Below, one piece after another: positions 15,101 through 29,373 of a DNA stretch of 64,000 nucleotides. Under the pieces are notes generated by a model that saw nothing but the letters and a program-made list of their open reading frames with translations, made no database searches and was not told where the DNA came from. The DNA comes from Cruorifilaria tuberocauda (lineage: Eukaryota > Nematoda > Chromadorea > Rhabditida > Onchocercidae), in NCBI GenBank assembly GCA_013365365.1, contig JABVXU010000220.1, positions 24,685-88,684 of the forward strand, given 5' to 3'. The translations under genes and the position numbers were made by a program. Position 1 is the stretch's first letter. Each line of letters opens with the position of its first letter.

Positions 15101-18100
15101 TTATTGCTATTCTTCATTTCTAATGAAACTTTAATGAATTCTAGGTTTTTTTGTGTGAAGCAGTCGTCTTTACTCATTTCTTGAATAATACATTTCAAAA
15201 CGTTACTTTCAGTTATCAATGAAATTAGCAGCGTATTTTGTTTTATTATTTCTTTTCATGATCACGCATAATAACGACAATAATAATAACAACACTAATC
15301 GAACGTTTCTCAACAAGGATTTAAATAATTATCATTTTGGAATTTTGCATTGAATTCATTTATCTTAATGAAGAAATAGATGGAAATTTTTATCAGTGAA
15401 AAAATATGAACAGCAATAAGTGAAAGTGTTAACAGTGATAAGAAGTGGAATACGAATCGTTTATTTGTTGACCTCACAAGCTATTAGCTTAATAAATAAT
15501 AATGAAAAGAGATAAAGCGACATCTCGTCAACAAATATTAATCTATTCTTGTGGCCAATATAAACATAAAAGTAAAAGATGATAACTGAGAAATCAAAAT
15601 CAACAGGCGTCCGTTTCAGGATAGTAAATCTTCTTTTACCATTAGAGATAAAATTTGGTTTGAAAAAATCCCACTGGAAATATATTATCAATGAGAAATT
15701 TCACATCTGTTATTTATATTTTAAATGTCGAATGCATAGATTTTTCTGTTAATTTCCCGTAACATACATTATTACGCTCTAATTAAAATGACAAATTCAA
15801 CTAATCTCTCCAAGAGTTAATATTATTGTTGAATGATGAAAGACTCCGGTAGCAGAGAAAATTTCCGGATTGATATAATCTTTCCAATTCCATCTAATAA
15901 AACGGATGATAAAAAAAGTTAGAAGGAAAGGGAAGAGTGAAAAGAAGCCGAAAGTAAAGTGACCGAGTTGTGAAGACACATGTAAAACAGCTGCACGAAT
16001 GAATTATTATAGCTAATGGATGGATATTCCAATAAAATGATCATTTAATGATTTGATTGGAATGAATGGAAAGAATAACATTTGTTTAGAATCAGTTGGC
16101 TTTACTATTCCGGAAATCCTGATTTATTACTCGTCAGTTTGTGCTAAAAGTTTCGATGTTGTACAGTTATACGATAACATTTTAATGCACTTACTTTTAC
16201 CAAAAGAAATTTAAGTATTTTTGAATCAAATTCAGGAATTGCTTCATTGAAATACGTAAAAAAATTAAAATTTTTTCTTTATAATAAAATATTTTGAAAT
16301 ACCAAAAATCCAAATTTAAACGAAAAGAAAAAAAAGAAAATTATAAGAGACACATGCCGTTGGATGGATTTGAAGATGGCATTTAAAGATTGAAAATTCG
16401 ATTGTACAAAGTTACTTTACGATGGATGACTAAAATTGATATTTAATATGATTTGTCTGAGAAATAGGAGTTGAAACGAGAGCTCTTGGAAAGTGAAAAT
16501 TATTCTTGAAGATCAGTCCTGGTTTAGCTAAATGATTTGGCCCATTCTATTGTTTCAGTTTATGGTTCTGAAATCATTAGTCTTACTTTTTGGGTTAAGA
16601 TCTCAAAATTGAAATAAATTTATATTTCGTTTTTTTGTAAAGCGTAATTTCTAAATTATAGCTTTATGCTTTATAATGATGAAAAGTTGTTTTGAAATTT
16701 AAAGTAAACGTGAATAAATCCTTAAATACTTTGTTTTTTTGAAACGTCACTCATGAAATGTCTAGAAAAACTTTTCTATCCATTCCTTTTATAAGATGCT
16801 TCAATTCACTTTTAGTGAATAATTGAAATCAAAAAAAGAAAAATAATTTAAAATTATATCAAACAGATGTTTAAAAATGAAAAACAACTCGTGAAGAAAA
16901 TTCTTTTTTAATTAAAATTAATTATTTGTTGATTAATGCAACAGATACTTTTTCTTACCTTTGTCTCTTCGTTTTTTGAATTTAATTTTGAAATGAATTA
17001 AATTTGAATGAATTCATCAAACTGTCTACAGTGTCCATAAATTGTTACAATCGAAAGCCATATGTTCTCGAATCTCTGAAATTTTTTTCTTTCTTTCTTC
17101 GATGCTTAATTTATGTCAACATAAAAATTCCACAAAATTTGCTTTTCTATTGAAGACAACAGCGCAACTAATGATGACAGATGCGCGACGCCAAATGCGT
17201 TCGTAAAAAACCGACAAGAATTTTACGGTGCAAAATTGAGATTTTCAATTGTCCACTTTTCCTTCCTACTCTCCCGTATATATCTTATTTTCCTTCTCTC
17301 TAACTCTTTTCCCGTCTTCTAATCTTATCAATTTATCATTTCTCATAAAAAATCCATTATAACCTCACTGACTGATAAGCATCATTAATTGATACATACT
17401 TTGATAGCCGTAATGACTACAGTTATATTCAAGGAGAAAGTATATCAAGAGACCATTCTACTATATCGGTCATTAATGACCACTTCCTTCAATTCATCAT
17501 TCATTTTCCTCGATGCGTCCACCTCGGGACATGAATATATTCTATTCAATCGTCTGCATTTCTTAATAAAACCTACATACATATGTGTGTGTGTCTGTCT
17601 GTATATATAAGTTAATGTATTTGTTTGCTTTGTGGTGGAAAAAGGTTTTTCAGTTTGCAATTAAGGTGTCACCTTTTATTGTAGAGTTTTTGAAGAGGTG
17701 CGATGATTGCTATGCAAATAAAATAATTTGTTTGCATAGTAATGGTTTGAATGGTATGGAACTGTTCCATTAAGGAATATTTTCTTTTATGGCAAAAATT
17801 TTGTACTTCAAAATAAGCATTAAACAGATGGATATCTTTCAAAATCGAAAATAGCACAAACAACTGTAAACATTACTGAATTATATAAAGGAAGTTTTTG
17901 TTTTTTACCCCCTGAAATATTTATGAGTTTTAAATTGACGTTTTAAATTAATTAAAACGTTGAATGATTTCTTGTAATAAGATTTATTATTTGAATATAT
18001 AATCAATTAATTTTTGTTACTTAGCTTATTTTTGAAAACCCAAAAATTTTTCTAAATTTTTTAAGATAACTTTTTTTGCCTCATTCTAATTTCACCATTT

Positions 18101-21100
18101 ACTCAGTCAAAACTAATTTCTAATGATAAAATTATCATTTTTAAATTTCTCAAAAATAATCATTCACTACAGCCCAACTGATCAACAAATCATGCTGAAT
18201 TTACTGGATAGTAATGAATAATTATTTTCTCACTCAAGGTTATCATCATCTCAACTTATTCATACGAATGGAACACAGTCAGTTCAGATATTTCTAATCA
18301 CTTAGTTGTCCCATAGCTTTAACAATATTAATTGTTAATGTTGTGAGCCTCTATTGATAATCGACCACCCAGAAGTGCTTTCAAACCTCTCTCCATCTAT
18401 TGTGACCAGAATGACCAGAATGACCAATAACACGGTGACACTTAATTGATGTTGTGTACAATCATCAAAACAAATCGTTCATGGTTACTTCTATTTGTCT
18501 GTGAAATTTAAACTTTATTTCACTGAAGCTCACATACTAGTTAATCGATTAATTCTCATTTTTTTACACAAATGATACTTGAAAACAAATTTTTTTTAAA
18601 TTCATTAACATTAATAATGATACGATAATATTAGCTATAAGAATAGTTTGAAGGAAATTTAATAAAAACAATTATCAAGCATGAAGTCAAGCATCAAAAT
18701 TCAATTCAAATTATTGATTAGTTTTTTGAATACCATTATTGCTTTCACATATATTCGATTTCTTTATTAATTTCCCGCATTTATATTAACATATTTCAAT
18801 AATTATTAATTACATTCGCATAAGAATGCATATTATGATAATAGTAATTAGCTAATTACTCAATTAGGCTAAAATTTGTTGATAGTTTTTTTGAACGATT
18901 TATTTGCTTGTTCATTCAAACTTTCGTCATCTTAATTAATTACTGGGTGTTTATAATTTTCAACCTGACGAATATTTCAATTTTTTCAAGAATTCGTATG
19001 TAACTTCAAATTGTTGTCCATTGTGATCACCATCGCAATCACTTGAATATCATTACCATCTTTATCACGATAATAATAACGATTATCCGTAATAAGAAGG
19101 ACATTTTAATATCAGATAGAGATAGATGGGAACGGTGGCGATAATTCCCAGACCATTAGCGCCTGCCAATTGTCCTGTTGTACAGATCTTACAATTATAC
19201 AATGAGATTCATTTGGGTTATCATTTGTCCGACATATGTTCAAATGCTACTGTCATGGATTTGTTGTAAGACAAGCAATCAACGGACGAATTCATCATAA
19301 ATTCTCTCACTAATCTTAAAATTTTGTAAAATATTCAAATATTTGTGAAAATAGAGAATTAAATCTGAAATGGAAATTGATAATTATATCAAAATTGTCA
19401 AAAATTATATGATTAAAAAATAATTTAAATTAAATTTAAAAATATTAAATGAAAGCTAATTATGATAGAATTACTCTCTCGGTTCGAGTGAGAGAAGAAA
19501 ATATTTAGGAAAATTACACAGAGGACATTAATCCCATCATTAATTTAATATCATCAATCTGGAAATATATTGACCCATATGAAAGTTGCAGGTAAGAAAA
19601 AGTTCATTTCGAGGACAGGTAATGAAAGATTCACTTCATGGACAGAGCCGGAAAGTGATAAAAGATTATTATTGCTCAGTTATGTGGAAAAGATTTCACG
19701 AAGATTTCTCGCTAGAAGAGTAAATAATAGAGGAATAAAACTTTTCAAAAATGTTTCAATGAGAGAGTTATTCACGCTGAAATGCTTTTTGCTTCAATTC
19801 AATAATATCAGAAATTGATGAAACCTACGCATACAAAAGTGAATATTTTATCACTTAGAGTTATGAACAAAGAAAGAGAGAGAATACATTAATTAATTAC
19901 TATATTTTCCTGAAATAAATATTTCAGAACGAAAATTTCAGGAAGATGCTGATTTGAAGCGACATCTGAAGCATCATATCATCAATATATGCAAAGAGGA
20001 TCGAAATTGCTCATCGGTATGATTCTTTCAAATTGACCAATCATTTGTATTATTTTCATTTCTTATATCGATTACTTATTTTAAATATTCATTATTTAAG
20101 TATATAAAGTATGCATTATTTATGTAAGCAATACTTATTATTTAAATAGACAAAGTATTATTTGAATGTGCGATACAATCTGTTGATTGATCAGTTTATC
20201 TTAATTTTTTAATCGCATTTTTTGATTTTTAAACTTAATTTTAAAGATTTTCAAAGCATGATTTTAAATTGAATCAAAAAAGTATTAAAGATGAAGTAGT
20301 TATTTTTAAGTGCTACGAAAAGATCAGAAATGTTCGATAGATTGATTACCTCTAATAAACTTTAAATGTAACTAATTGTTTCATCTTTTTGCTCATAATC
20401 GATTAGCTGTCGCGATTTCCTGATAATTTTATATTACAATATCCACTGATTGATCCTATCAACTTTCAATGGTAATTTATTTGCCTATCATAATAATCAG
20501 TAACGAACAGTTCAGCTCCGGAAAGTGAAAAAGTGATAGACGAGTCCGGTTTCAATTTTACACAGCTAGATGTTTTTTTTGATTTTAGGAAAAGTATTTA
20601 TAAATATCTAAATATTTCTTATTCGTATAGATTACTATTTATACATAAGTTAATCGATATTATATTAATATATAAACATCATTGTGCAATCATCGATGCA
20701 TTTGCACATAAATAAAATACAAAGTTGAGTATTGATTTCATTGTTTATTGTGATAGCGTGGGAACTCTCCAGCTGCAATGTAATAATCCAAGCTTAAAAT
20801 ATTAAAAAGATCTGGTCACCATTGTCCGAGCGCCACTGGTCATCGATGGACAGTAGAGAGAGGAGAGATAAGATAATGGATTTGAAAAGACTTTTCCAGT
20901 CTATTGTTAATCAATTATCAATGGATGACCTCTTTCAAACATGGATAAAAATATTACTTAGCATCAGTATAATACCTTACTTAAAACATGCATTATGAAG
21001 CCGACGAGATTGAGATAAAAAGTGTAAAGGTTGAATGGGCAAATAAAATGTCCTGGTATCAATTTCCTTTTATTTTTTTTGGCAAATGAAATCGATTACT

Positions 21101-23597
21101 TTTTAATGATGTAACGATAATTGGCTAATATAATTTATTGATTGACTCGATTATTCGTGTTGAGATTGATATCATCTGCTGATAATTGTTAATTAAAAGT
21201 TTCAAATTTCGCTTATTCAGGAAATAAATCGTGCAAAAAGTGAAACTAAGAAGAAGAAGAAATAAGATGGAAATGTTCGGGTACACAGGTCAAAGTTTTA
21301 TTTAGCTAGAGTGGAGGAAAGTACTGAAGTATACAAATAATCCTCTTATCAATGTTTACATGCGAGCCTTTAGTGAGGTAGAAATTAATAAAACTATAAA
21401 ATGTGCGAATATTCCCAGCCCCGCAATCTTTCATGCTTCATTTTAAGATGTCGAGAATGAGAAGCAAACTTTCTTTTTTACACTTTTCAGGATTTAAAAA
21501 AGAAAAAAAGAAATTATATCAAAGCTGGAAATTTTCAAAGGATAATGCTCACTTTTCTCTCTTAAAAACGTTCAGTGCTAGAAATTAATGGTGACATCCT
21601 GCAAATATAGCATAAAAATAGTGCTTGAAAGATAGTTTTTCAGAGATTAAAGAAAGAATTTAATAAATTGTAAGTTTTCAAGGATTATTGATTAATTCTT
21701 TTCTTTTCACTGATTAGTAAGAATTTTAGTGTTAAAGAACAATGATGTTATCACAAATAATCTTTCAAAAAATTTCTACCTATTTCACCTATTTTTTCCG
21801 TTACTTACTTTCCCACTTTATTCCACAGAGTTTACACTACACTGCCAAATTTCTTGCTCATAAAATAATCATCAAATAAATCATTACTTCTAATATTTAC
21901 TCATTATTAGATTATATCGGAATGCATATTGATCAGTTATCATGTCATTCCGCCATGTCATGCCTTTCAAATATGAAAGAGAATTATTAGCCCATTTGTC
22001 GTTCTGTTTAACAGTACTACCTGATATGGAATCTTAACAATTAGACAGGTAATGTAGCGGGTCACTCCTTTCATCTTTTCCACGTTGTTGTTCATTCTTA
22101 TAAAATATTGTTCGTGTGACGGTCATCGAAATGGTCGTCAAATGAGGTAATTGTCTTTGTTTTCATCCTTCTCGAATAAATGCACCGACCAATTTGTTCA
22201 TTTACAATTGCGCCATTTATGAGCGCTCAAGAAGAAATGCTTTACAAACATGCAAACTTTTTTTCTCAATAAATGAAATAAGGGATTGTCCTTGCAGTTC
22301 GGTAAAGGGAAGAACGAATTTTTCTTTGCAATTTGATACTTGTTTCATCGAAGGGTTAAGGGTCAAAGTTTTCCCACAAATCATTAGTTTCGATTAAAAT
22401 TTCTTACCTCGTTAGTTGACGGATTTAATTCATATCTTCAAAACACTTTCTATTCTATATTGCATGATTTCTCTTATTAATAAGCTTGTAATTTTTTATG
22501 GAAATGAATTAGAAACATTTTGTCTTTTCTTTTTTCTTCCGTTTTGCGACAAAAAATTTGAATTTAATTCTATTCACAATGATTTAAACAGTGAAAGTAA
22601 AAGAACTCTTACAGCTGGCATTATGCTTTCAATGGAATAATGAAATGCAAGCATTCTTCGCTGCTAGTATTTGAGATAATTTTTTTTATGGCTTTGTTAG
22701 CTTAATCCTATTGTTTCGGTTATTTTCCATCAGTCTAAGCATTTTCTCTCATTCTCATCAAATCTAAAAACCATTCATCAATAGAGAAGCAATTCATATC
22801 AAAGATCATCGGAGATAAGACGTGGAAATTGAAGAGGGATCAAAATTGCCATTTCGTTAGCATTTTATCGTTCAGAGATAAGGAAGAGATTTATAAGAGC
22901 AAATGAGTTAATGTTTTAGGAAGAGAAAGAATGGAAAGAAAAGGATTTAATTGATAACAAATTTAAGCTGTATAGTTAGTTATGTGATAGCGGAGATGAT
23001 AAATACTCATATTGAGTGACAAGTATATCGAATAGAAAGCAAAAATAACTAACACAGTTTCCTGTTTCAGAAAGAAAGATATTAGCATATCTCGATTCCA
23101 TTCAGTCTTTCTTTCTATTTTTATGGCAAAAATCTGAAGTATCATGGCGGAAAAGGAAAAAACTTCATCGAATATTAGAATGAATGCTAAAAGAGAAAGG
23201 AAGAAGCAATAAAGTTTGATGTATCTATAAAAATAACTGAATATCGGCAAAATCTTTGTCGGATCATCCTATCATCGCCGTCATCCGTCGTAAGAACGGA
23301 TTGTCATCCGTTTATCATTTCCCTTCCTCGTTTCCTACATTTCTTCCGGTTTTCCATTAATGTTTGTACTCTTTCTTTGATGCAATCATTTTGTATGAGT
23401 AAATTTAAATAAATTATTTAAATATGAAAGAATAGAAATTCTTTTTCGTCAAAGACAAACTTCTATACGATAAGGACGATATATGCATGGCAAGATTTTA
23501 TTATCAGATTGTTTGGGAAGATTATCGTTCGTTGCTTGTATTATTTCCATAATACCTCTTTTTATCTCTCATGTACTTCAGATCTTTCTCCCTTCCA

Positions 23598-23641
<44 letters not shown>

Positions 23642-26600
23642 TCTTCACAACTGCTTGAATTATTATTGCCTTATTAACATAAATGCAGTTACAGATTCTC
23701 TTGCATATCATTCCTTTGATGGTCCCTTTTTCATCTTATCAAATCTTACTTCTTGAAGTTTACGGCTACCTTTCACGCAATCTCTGCAAAAGAAACGTTC
23801 TCATTGAAGCTAGTGAATGACGTAAGTGCAAAGCAAAGTTCATAAAATCCATACTAAATTTTAGATAATTTAAACTTTTTTAAGCAATAAATAATTAAAA
23901 TCATTGTAGGAATTTTTCATTACAAATTCCTTTATTTCTAATAAAATATACATTTTAGACAAAGAAATTTGTAAGCAAGGAAGAGAAGTTAATTCACATT
24001 TCCAATTTAATTCGAAAGGAATTCTGTCTCTTTGATTAGCTATGACTGATAAGATAATGATAAGCAATGAGCATTACTAACTGACTAACTTCTAACTGAT
24101 GATAACATTTTGAATAATAGCAGGAATTTTATTTTCTTCGGATAACTGTTTCCTCTTCAACCGCGTTAAACGAGACTGACAAATAGTCCAAGAGATTTAA
24201 ATGAAATAATTATCTCCGAAAAACTGTTCCCCTGTAAATCTTCATGTACTTACCTAACAAATTTCACGTAGAATCTCGACGGAAAGGCTAATATTACAGA
24301 ATACAATTTCCATCCTTCACTTATGCATTTATTTTTCGAATAAACGATACCATACACTCTCGAATATAGAAGGGAAGTTGAAAATGAATCTTTCAACAAA
24401 TTTTATTTCACTTCAAGAGTGGTCACTCATTCATTCCATTGCAACTTAACAGAAATACTCAAAGTATTTCGTATCAACGATCATGCATGTTTCACGTATC
24501 AGTGCGATTGTTATTTCCTGAAATTATTTATTATCTTCAGGAAATTCATCCTAAAGTTTAACATATATCCATTCATCTTCCAATTATTTTACATTTATTA
24601 CTATTAATTAATAATTATTTCTATAATTTTTGCATAATTAATCACTGTGGTTTTTATTATTAAAAAAGATGGAAGAATGGCTAATGATTCTATGCGATAT
24701 TTTTAGTTCGAAATCAATTTGTGTTGTGTCGGAAAATGTGACAATTATTGATTGATTGAAAGGATAAATTTAAAAAAAAGAAAAAATAATTAAAAACATT
24801 TATTAGTGTAACTAATCTAAGTATTAATAGTTTTTTATTGCAAAACAATGATTTTTCCAAGTAAAAAACTGATTCTTTTTAATGATTTAATTAATTTATT
24901 GTGATTTAAAATTAATTTAAATACTTTTACGATAATATTTCCAACTTGAAATTAACTTTGATATAGATTGAAACGATAATGAACGGTTAATTTCATTTGT
25001 TTCTCATTTTTAGTGCACTGCTGCATGTCAAGAAAGTAATTTGGATGTGGAAAGATGTAAGGGAAACATTTGCAAAGTAAGATCGTTAATTAACAATTTC
25101 ACTATTATATTGAAATATTTAAGTTTTGTTTTTTTTTTTGAAATATTTAAGATTTAAACAGTTATTATAATTATTGGGTTCAGTTAATGAATTTTGACAC
25201 AATTATTCACAGTGAAAGAGATTTTATTTCGCAAATCTGAGCTTTTTCATGTAAACTTTATTATTTTGAAACTTTTAACAATTGAACTAAGAAAAAACTA
25301 TTTTAAATGATTATAATTAAAATGATTAATATTTTTTTCAGCATGTAAGAGAACCGGAAGTTTGCAAACGTTCCTGTATTTATTTACACGAAATATATAA
25401 AAATAAACCTGGAATTTGTCCTAATAGCTCAAATTTAGTTCCTTTCGATGTATGTCAAATTCACTTTTAATTTTTCTATGTAACTTATCAGTTATACAAA
25501 TTAGCAGTCGAGAAAATTATCCAATAAATTCAGGTAAAAAGCAATGATAAATCATGATGTCCTTCAAGGGAAAACGGCACATATAATACTATCCGGTATA
25601 AGTGATTTCAGGAATGTACGGCATTGTGTCACTTGGATGGTGATTGTCCGGAAACGAAGAAATGTTGCGTGGAAGGTTGTAGTAGGCAATGCTTAAAACC
25701 ACACGGAAACAATTTGAATCTTTTACCTGTTCCAACAAGTATTAGTGTTCAGGAACGAAAACGAAAAAGGTTTTATGATAGATTTGCATTATCTTATTAA
25801 AACAACATCAAATCATTGTACAAAAGATTTTTTCAATTAGTTAATCATCGAAATTTGAATTAAATAAATTAATAAGCAAATGAAAAGATGAATAAAGGAA
25901 AATAAGCATAATGTGTCATCAAATAAATTTATAAACAAATAAGAAAATTAATAAGGACAAATAGATCTAATATAACCTGAAATGAATTAATAAGTAAATA
26001 ATTAATCATAACAGATCAGTGATTGTTCGATGGGTTATGCAACAAATGACTCGTACTCAAACAAATTCAAATGCTAATTTATATGTGGTACAGTGGAGAT
26101 GGAGTTTGCACAAAGATGGTACTTCGATGAGTGATTGGCAAACGATCGTTACGGTTTGTTGAAAATTTCACAAATAATTAGTTTTACTTCCCTTTCGAAT
26201 AACAGTGATTCTATCAATAACATATCAAAGGATAAATACCAAATAATGAAATTAGTTAAAAGATTATAATTAATACCTGGAATATTTAATTACTTTCTCT
26301 TATCTTAAAATGTGAAAATTTTTAAGATATATAGATATGATTGAAATAATTTCAGAGAAACAAAATGTATGCAATTTTGAAGCATTTACTTGCACCTGGC
26401 CGATATTACATGTTTCGTGTAGCAGCAGTTAACACATACGGTAGTCTGGGATTCTCGAAAAGCAGTCAACCATTCAAGCTTTCGAAAGGTATGGGAAAAG
26501 CATCTAATTTATTTGAGATTCATCCATTTGCGAGTAGTTCTCAATTCTTGAACTTACTCACTTTATTCACTGTGAGTAAAATTTTTATCAAATTTAGAAC

Positions 26601-28961
26601 CTCGAGCACCTGGGCAACCACTTGATTTAACATTGGATCGTTCAGAAATTGATGAACACAATTTCTGGAAACAACGGATCAAATGGACTCCGCCACTCTC
26701 CGAATTACCGATCAAAAATTATGTTGTAAGTGTTCAACTTGAAAGTAAACATTTCACAAAGATTAATTCGGTTTTTCGGAAAATAAATTACAGAAAAATA
26801 GCTCAAAACTTGTATTTTATTAAAAAATTTTTATCTTTATTTGATGGAAAAGTTCTTTCACTTAATTAATTAGTTCATTTTAAATTATTTGCTTCATTCC
26901 AAAGATTTGCTTTGCATAGCTTTCGTGGCAAAAATCGACGATAGAAGAAGCAGTGGCATACGAGGAAATGCTACAACGACGATTGAATACTGAAAAGCAA
27001 GGAAAGCGATCGACGGCGGACGAGGAAGAGGATGAAATGGAGAGTGAGGACAGCTTCGTGACACGTGGACGGATGTCTGTGGTGGTGCCAGCTTATCATT
27101 CCTACGCCGACGTCGATCAGCTGGAACTTGAATCTGTTTATTTAGTTGAGGTCTGTATTTACGGCATTTAATGATAGCTTTAAAAAGTCAGTGACAGGTT
27201 ATAATAAAAATGATTAAAATCCTCCAAATAATAAAATTAATTAATCATTGATATGATTTGCAAATTTGAATTCAGTTATGCTATCGTTTACTGAGAAAAA
27301 TCCGAAATAATGGAAATTATAAGTTTCATTCAGATCAGATCTGATTGTTGAAATTTTAGATCAGTCCAACTCAAATATTACGAATATCATATCATACAGA
27401 GAATCTCCAGTAGATTTTTGTTTTATCACATTATCAAATTAAAATGTATGAGATGAAAGAATTTATTTGATTATGAGTTGAAAGTGTTTCAGATTTATGC
27501 CATAGTAGATTCATCGGATGGTGAATTACATGGAGAAAAAGCAGTGATTTACGTGAGAACTGACGCAATGAGCGTCAATGCGTCTGCGTATATTAACAAT
27601 AGCAGTGTTAATGATAAAAGTAATATCATAGCTACAACAATTCAATCTCAGAGATTGAAATCAGAATCTCGAAATGAGATTCCAGATGAAGATTTGTCTG
27701 CTATCAAAACTGCTAATATTAAAGTGGAAATGCTAGATGTCAGGGCACCATATTTCGATGATAATAATTTAAAAACTGTCGTCAGTTGGTTCAGGAATGG
27801 TTTATGCAACGGAACAAGAGTTAAATATACGATAAGGTTAGCTTTATAAATGATAATTTTACTCGAAAAACTAATCAATAATTAATGATATAAAGCTTTA
27901 GAAAGTGTCTCAGTAATCACTCATTCCTTAAATGTTTCAAAAGGAACAATTAAATTAGCAATTGGAAATTAAAAAAATGCTAATTTCCAGGTGGCGTTTG
28001 CTAATGTGCCAAGCGAAAGAGAGTAAACGCATTAGTTATTATGATCTGGATTCATCTGATAAAGATTGGGCGCAAATGGAAGTGCAAGAATGCGTTGCAT
28101 TATTGGAAGATCTTGATTTTGCATGCTCATATAATGTTGAACTTATTAGTATCAGTACTAAACAGGTTACTAAATTTTAACCAATTTTTAGAAAGACCAT
28201 GGTTTTATCTGTTTAGGGAAAACTTCCATTTTATAAATTAATATTCTGTGACTTAGATTAGACTGGTATTTCTCGATTGAGATTTGAACTGACATTTCTT
28301 CGTTTAGGTCATCGGAAGAGCTCACTTCGAAACACAAATTTGTGAGCGAACTCCATCAACGATAACTCTAAATTGCAATGATCAAACTTCCCAATCCCTC
28401 TCCTGTGTTACTAATTCGAGAAACAATTCGATACAGTGCAGTTGGAAAAATACGAATAGTACGGAAAAAAATGTTGGCTATCGAATTGTTCTCAGTAAAT
28501 ACGGTACAGAAGATAATCAAATAGTGATCATACCAGCACAAAGTACTACAGTTCAGTTTGATAAACTTGAACCGGATTACAGTTATCTCGTTCATGTACA
28601 GACGATAACAAGAAATGGTCTTGGCAACACTTTAACAACATCTTTTCAGATCAATCGGAATAAGACTTCCGAGAAGCTATCATCATCTCTTTTATCTAAT
28701 CAGTACAACAATAATACCTTATCTCATATGAATATGAACAATGTAATTATTGACCATTTAGGTGATAATCAAATATCACAGAATATTGATTTGCAAACAG
28801 TAATGAAAGAAAAGAATGGATTTTTGTATAATAATGAAAGGTTTCCAGGTGCTACTGTACTTGAGTTACCGTTAGAAAGTGTTGCTTCAGGTGTGATCAG
28901 GTGGACAGCCTTATATTTCATTTGTATAGATCTATTCTTAAGGTATTTGTTCATTGTATGA
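12140..28961 (+). CDS. kal-1: Anosmin-1/KAL-1 orthologue, 12 exons
   Basis: Secreted or surface-bound anosmin family protein; known family members bind heparan sulfate and act in axon branching and epidermal morphogenesis. Exons: 12140-12295, 19942-20016, 25014-25076, 25342-25449, 25612-25769, 26015-26153, 26356-26488, 26598-26725, 26920-27150, 27493-27836, 27991-28165, 28308-28961. All 11 introns are GT-AG, phases match throughout and no stop intervenes, giving 787 residues (human anosmin-1 is about 680). Domains: signal peptide (about 1-30), cysteine-rich region (about 35-130), a WAP four-disulfide core in exon 5 (DGDCPETKKCCVEGC, about 134-165), then fibronectin type III repeats. The first repeat carries YVVQWRW, DWQTIV and FRVAAVNTYGS, which closely parallel anosmin-1. 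About four FnIII-like units can be traced. Exon 9 adds an acidic insertion. The C terminus ends in a hydrophobic stretch, possibly a GPI signal. Identity is secure; exact ends of exon 1 are less so. Confidence 0.93.
12296..19941 (+). other. kal-1 intron 1 (7.6 kb)
   Basis: It lies between a GT donor after exon 1 (phase 0) and an acceptor at 19941. It holds no supported nested gene on either strand. Visible content is AT-rich DNA, a GAT-rich patch (about 13361-13432), a pyrimidine tract (about 14742-14800), a short GT run (about 17582-17605) and a three-copy 9-bp repeat (18403-18429). Its size suits a regulatory first intron (inference). Confidence 0.7.
18403..18429 (+). repeat. Three tandem copies of a 9-bp unit
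   Basis: The unit TGACCAGAA is repeated with the third copy imperfect (TGACCAATA). It sits inside kal-1 intron 1. Related GATGACCAGT text occurs twice near positions 40-63. It is short enough to be chance slippage. Confidence 0.6.
20017..25013 (+). other. kal-1 intron 2 (5.0 kb)
   Basis: GT donor after exon 2, TTTTTAG acceptor before exon 3, phase 0 at both ends. No nested gene could be supported. It contains a near-pure CT dinucleotide run (23600-23637) that creates two overlapping serine/leucine-rich open frames with no coding meaning. The short open frames at about 22194-22640 and 22963-23250 lack splice partners and family resemblance. Confidence 0.65.
23600..23637 (+). repeat. (CT)n microsatellite
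   Basis: About 19 uninterrupted CT dinucleotides in kal-1 intron 2. Similar but less pure pyrimidine tracts occur at 8423-8466, 14742-14800 and 31991-32030. Confidence 0.95.
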
Positions 28962-29044
28962 ATACTGTATGAAATTGTCTATTAGAAACTAAGAGGAGAA
29001 AGATTGCTAAAAAATAATTCGAAATAATTTTTAAAGTTTAACTT

Positions 29045-29050
29045 AATAAA
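29045..29050 (+). terminator. Candidate kal-1 poly(A) signal
   Basis: An AATAAA hexamer lies 84 bases after the kal-1 stop codon, a plausible distance for a nematode 3'UTR. AT-rich DNA makes such hexamers common, so this is only a candidate. Confidence 0.45.
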
Positions 29051-29373
29051 TAAAAATAGCTTTTCCTTCTAGCTTTTTCGCTATTCTGCTAGGATCGATG
29101 AATTTTCGGGAAAACTGATAACTAATCTCTTTCCTCAATAATAATTCATTTATGTCTTGTTGTGTGATTTTGCTAGAACCTCAGGGTATATTGAAATTCT
29201 GTGTCCTCTCTCTCCTTTTCTCTCTCTCTTCGGAGAAAGACTTTTTTAGTTCTTAGACGTAATTGGATAAGGCGAAAAATATCCAAAATTTTGTAAGAAG
29301 TTAATAAATTTTGTCATTTCGACAAATTTTTAAATAAAAAAAGAGAGTCGAGCAGATTATTAATTATAATGAT

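Noticed and set aside
23483..23756. Two overlapping open frames with serine/leucine runs
   Set aside because: Created by the CT microsatellite inside kal-1 intron 2.
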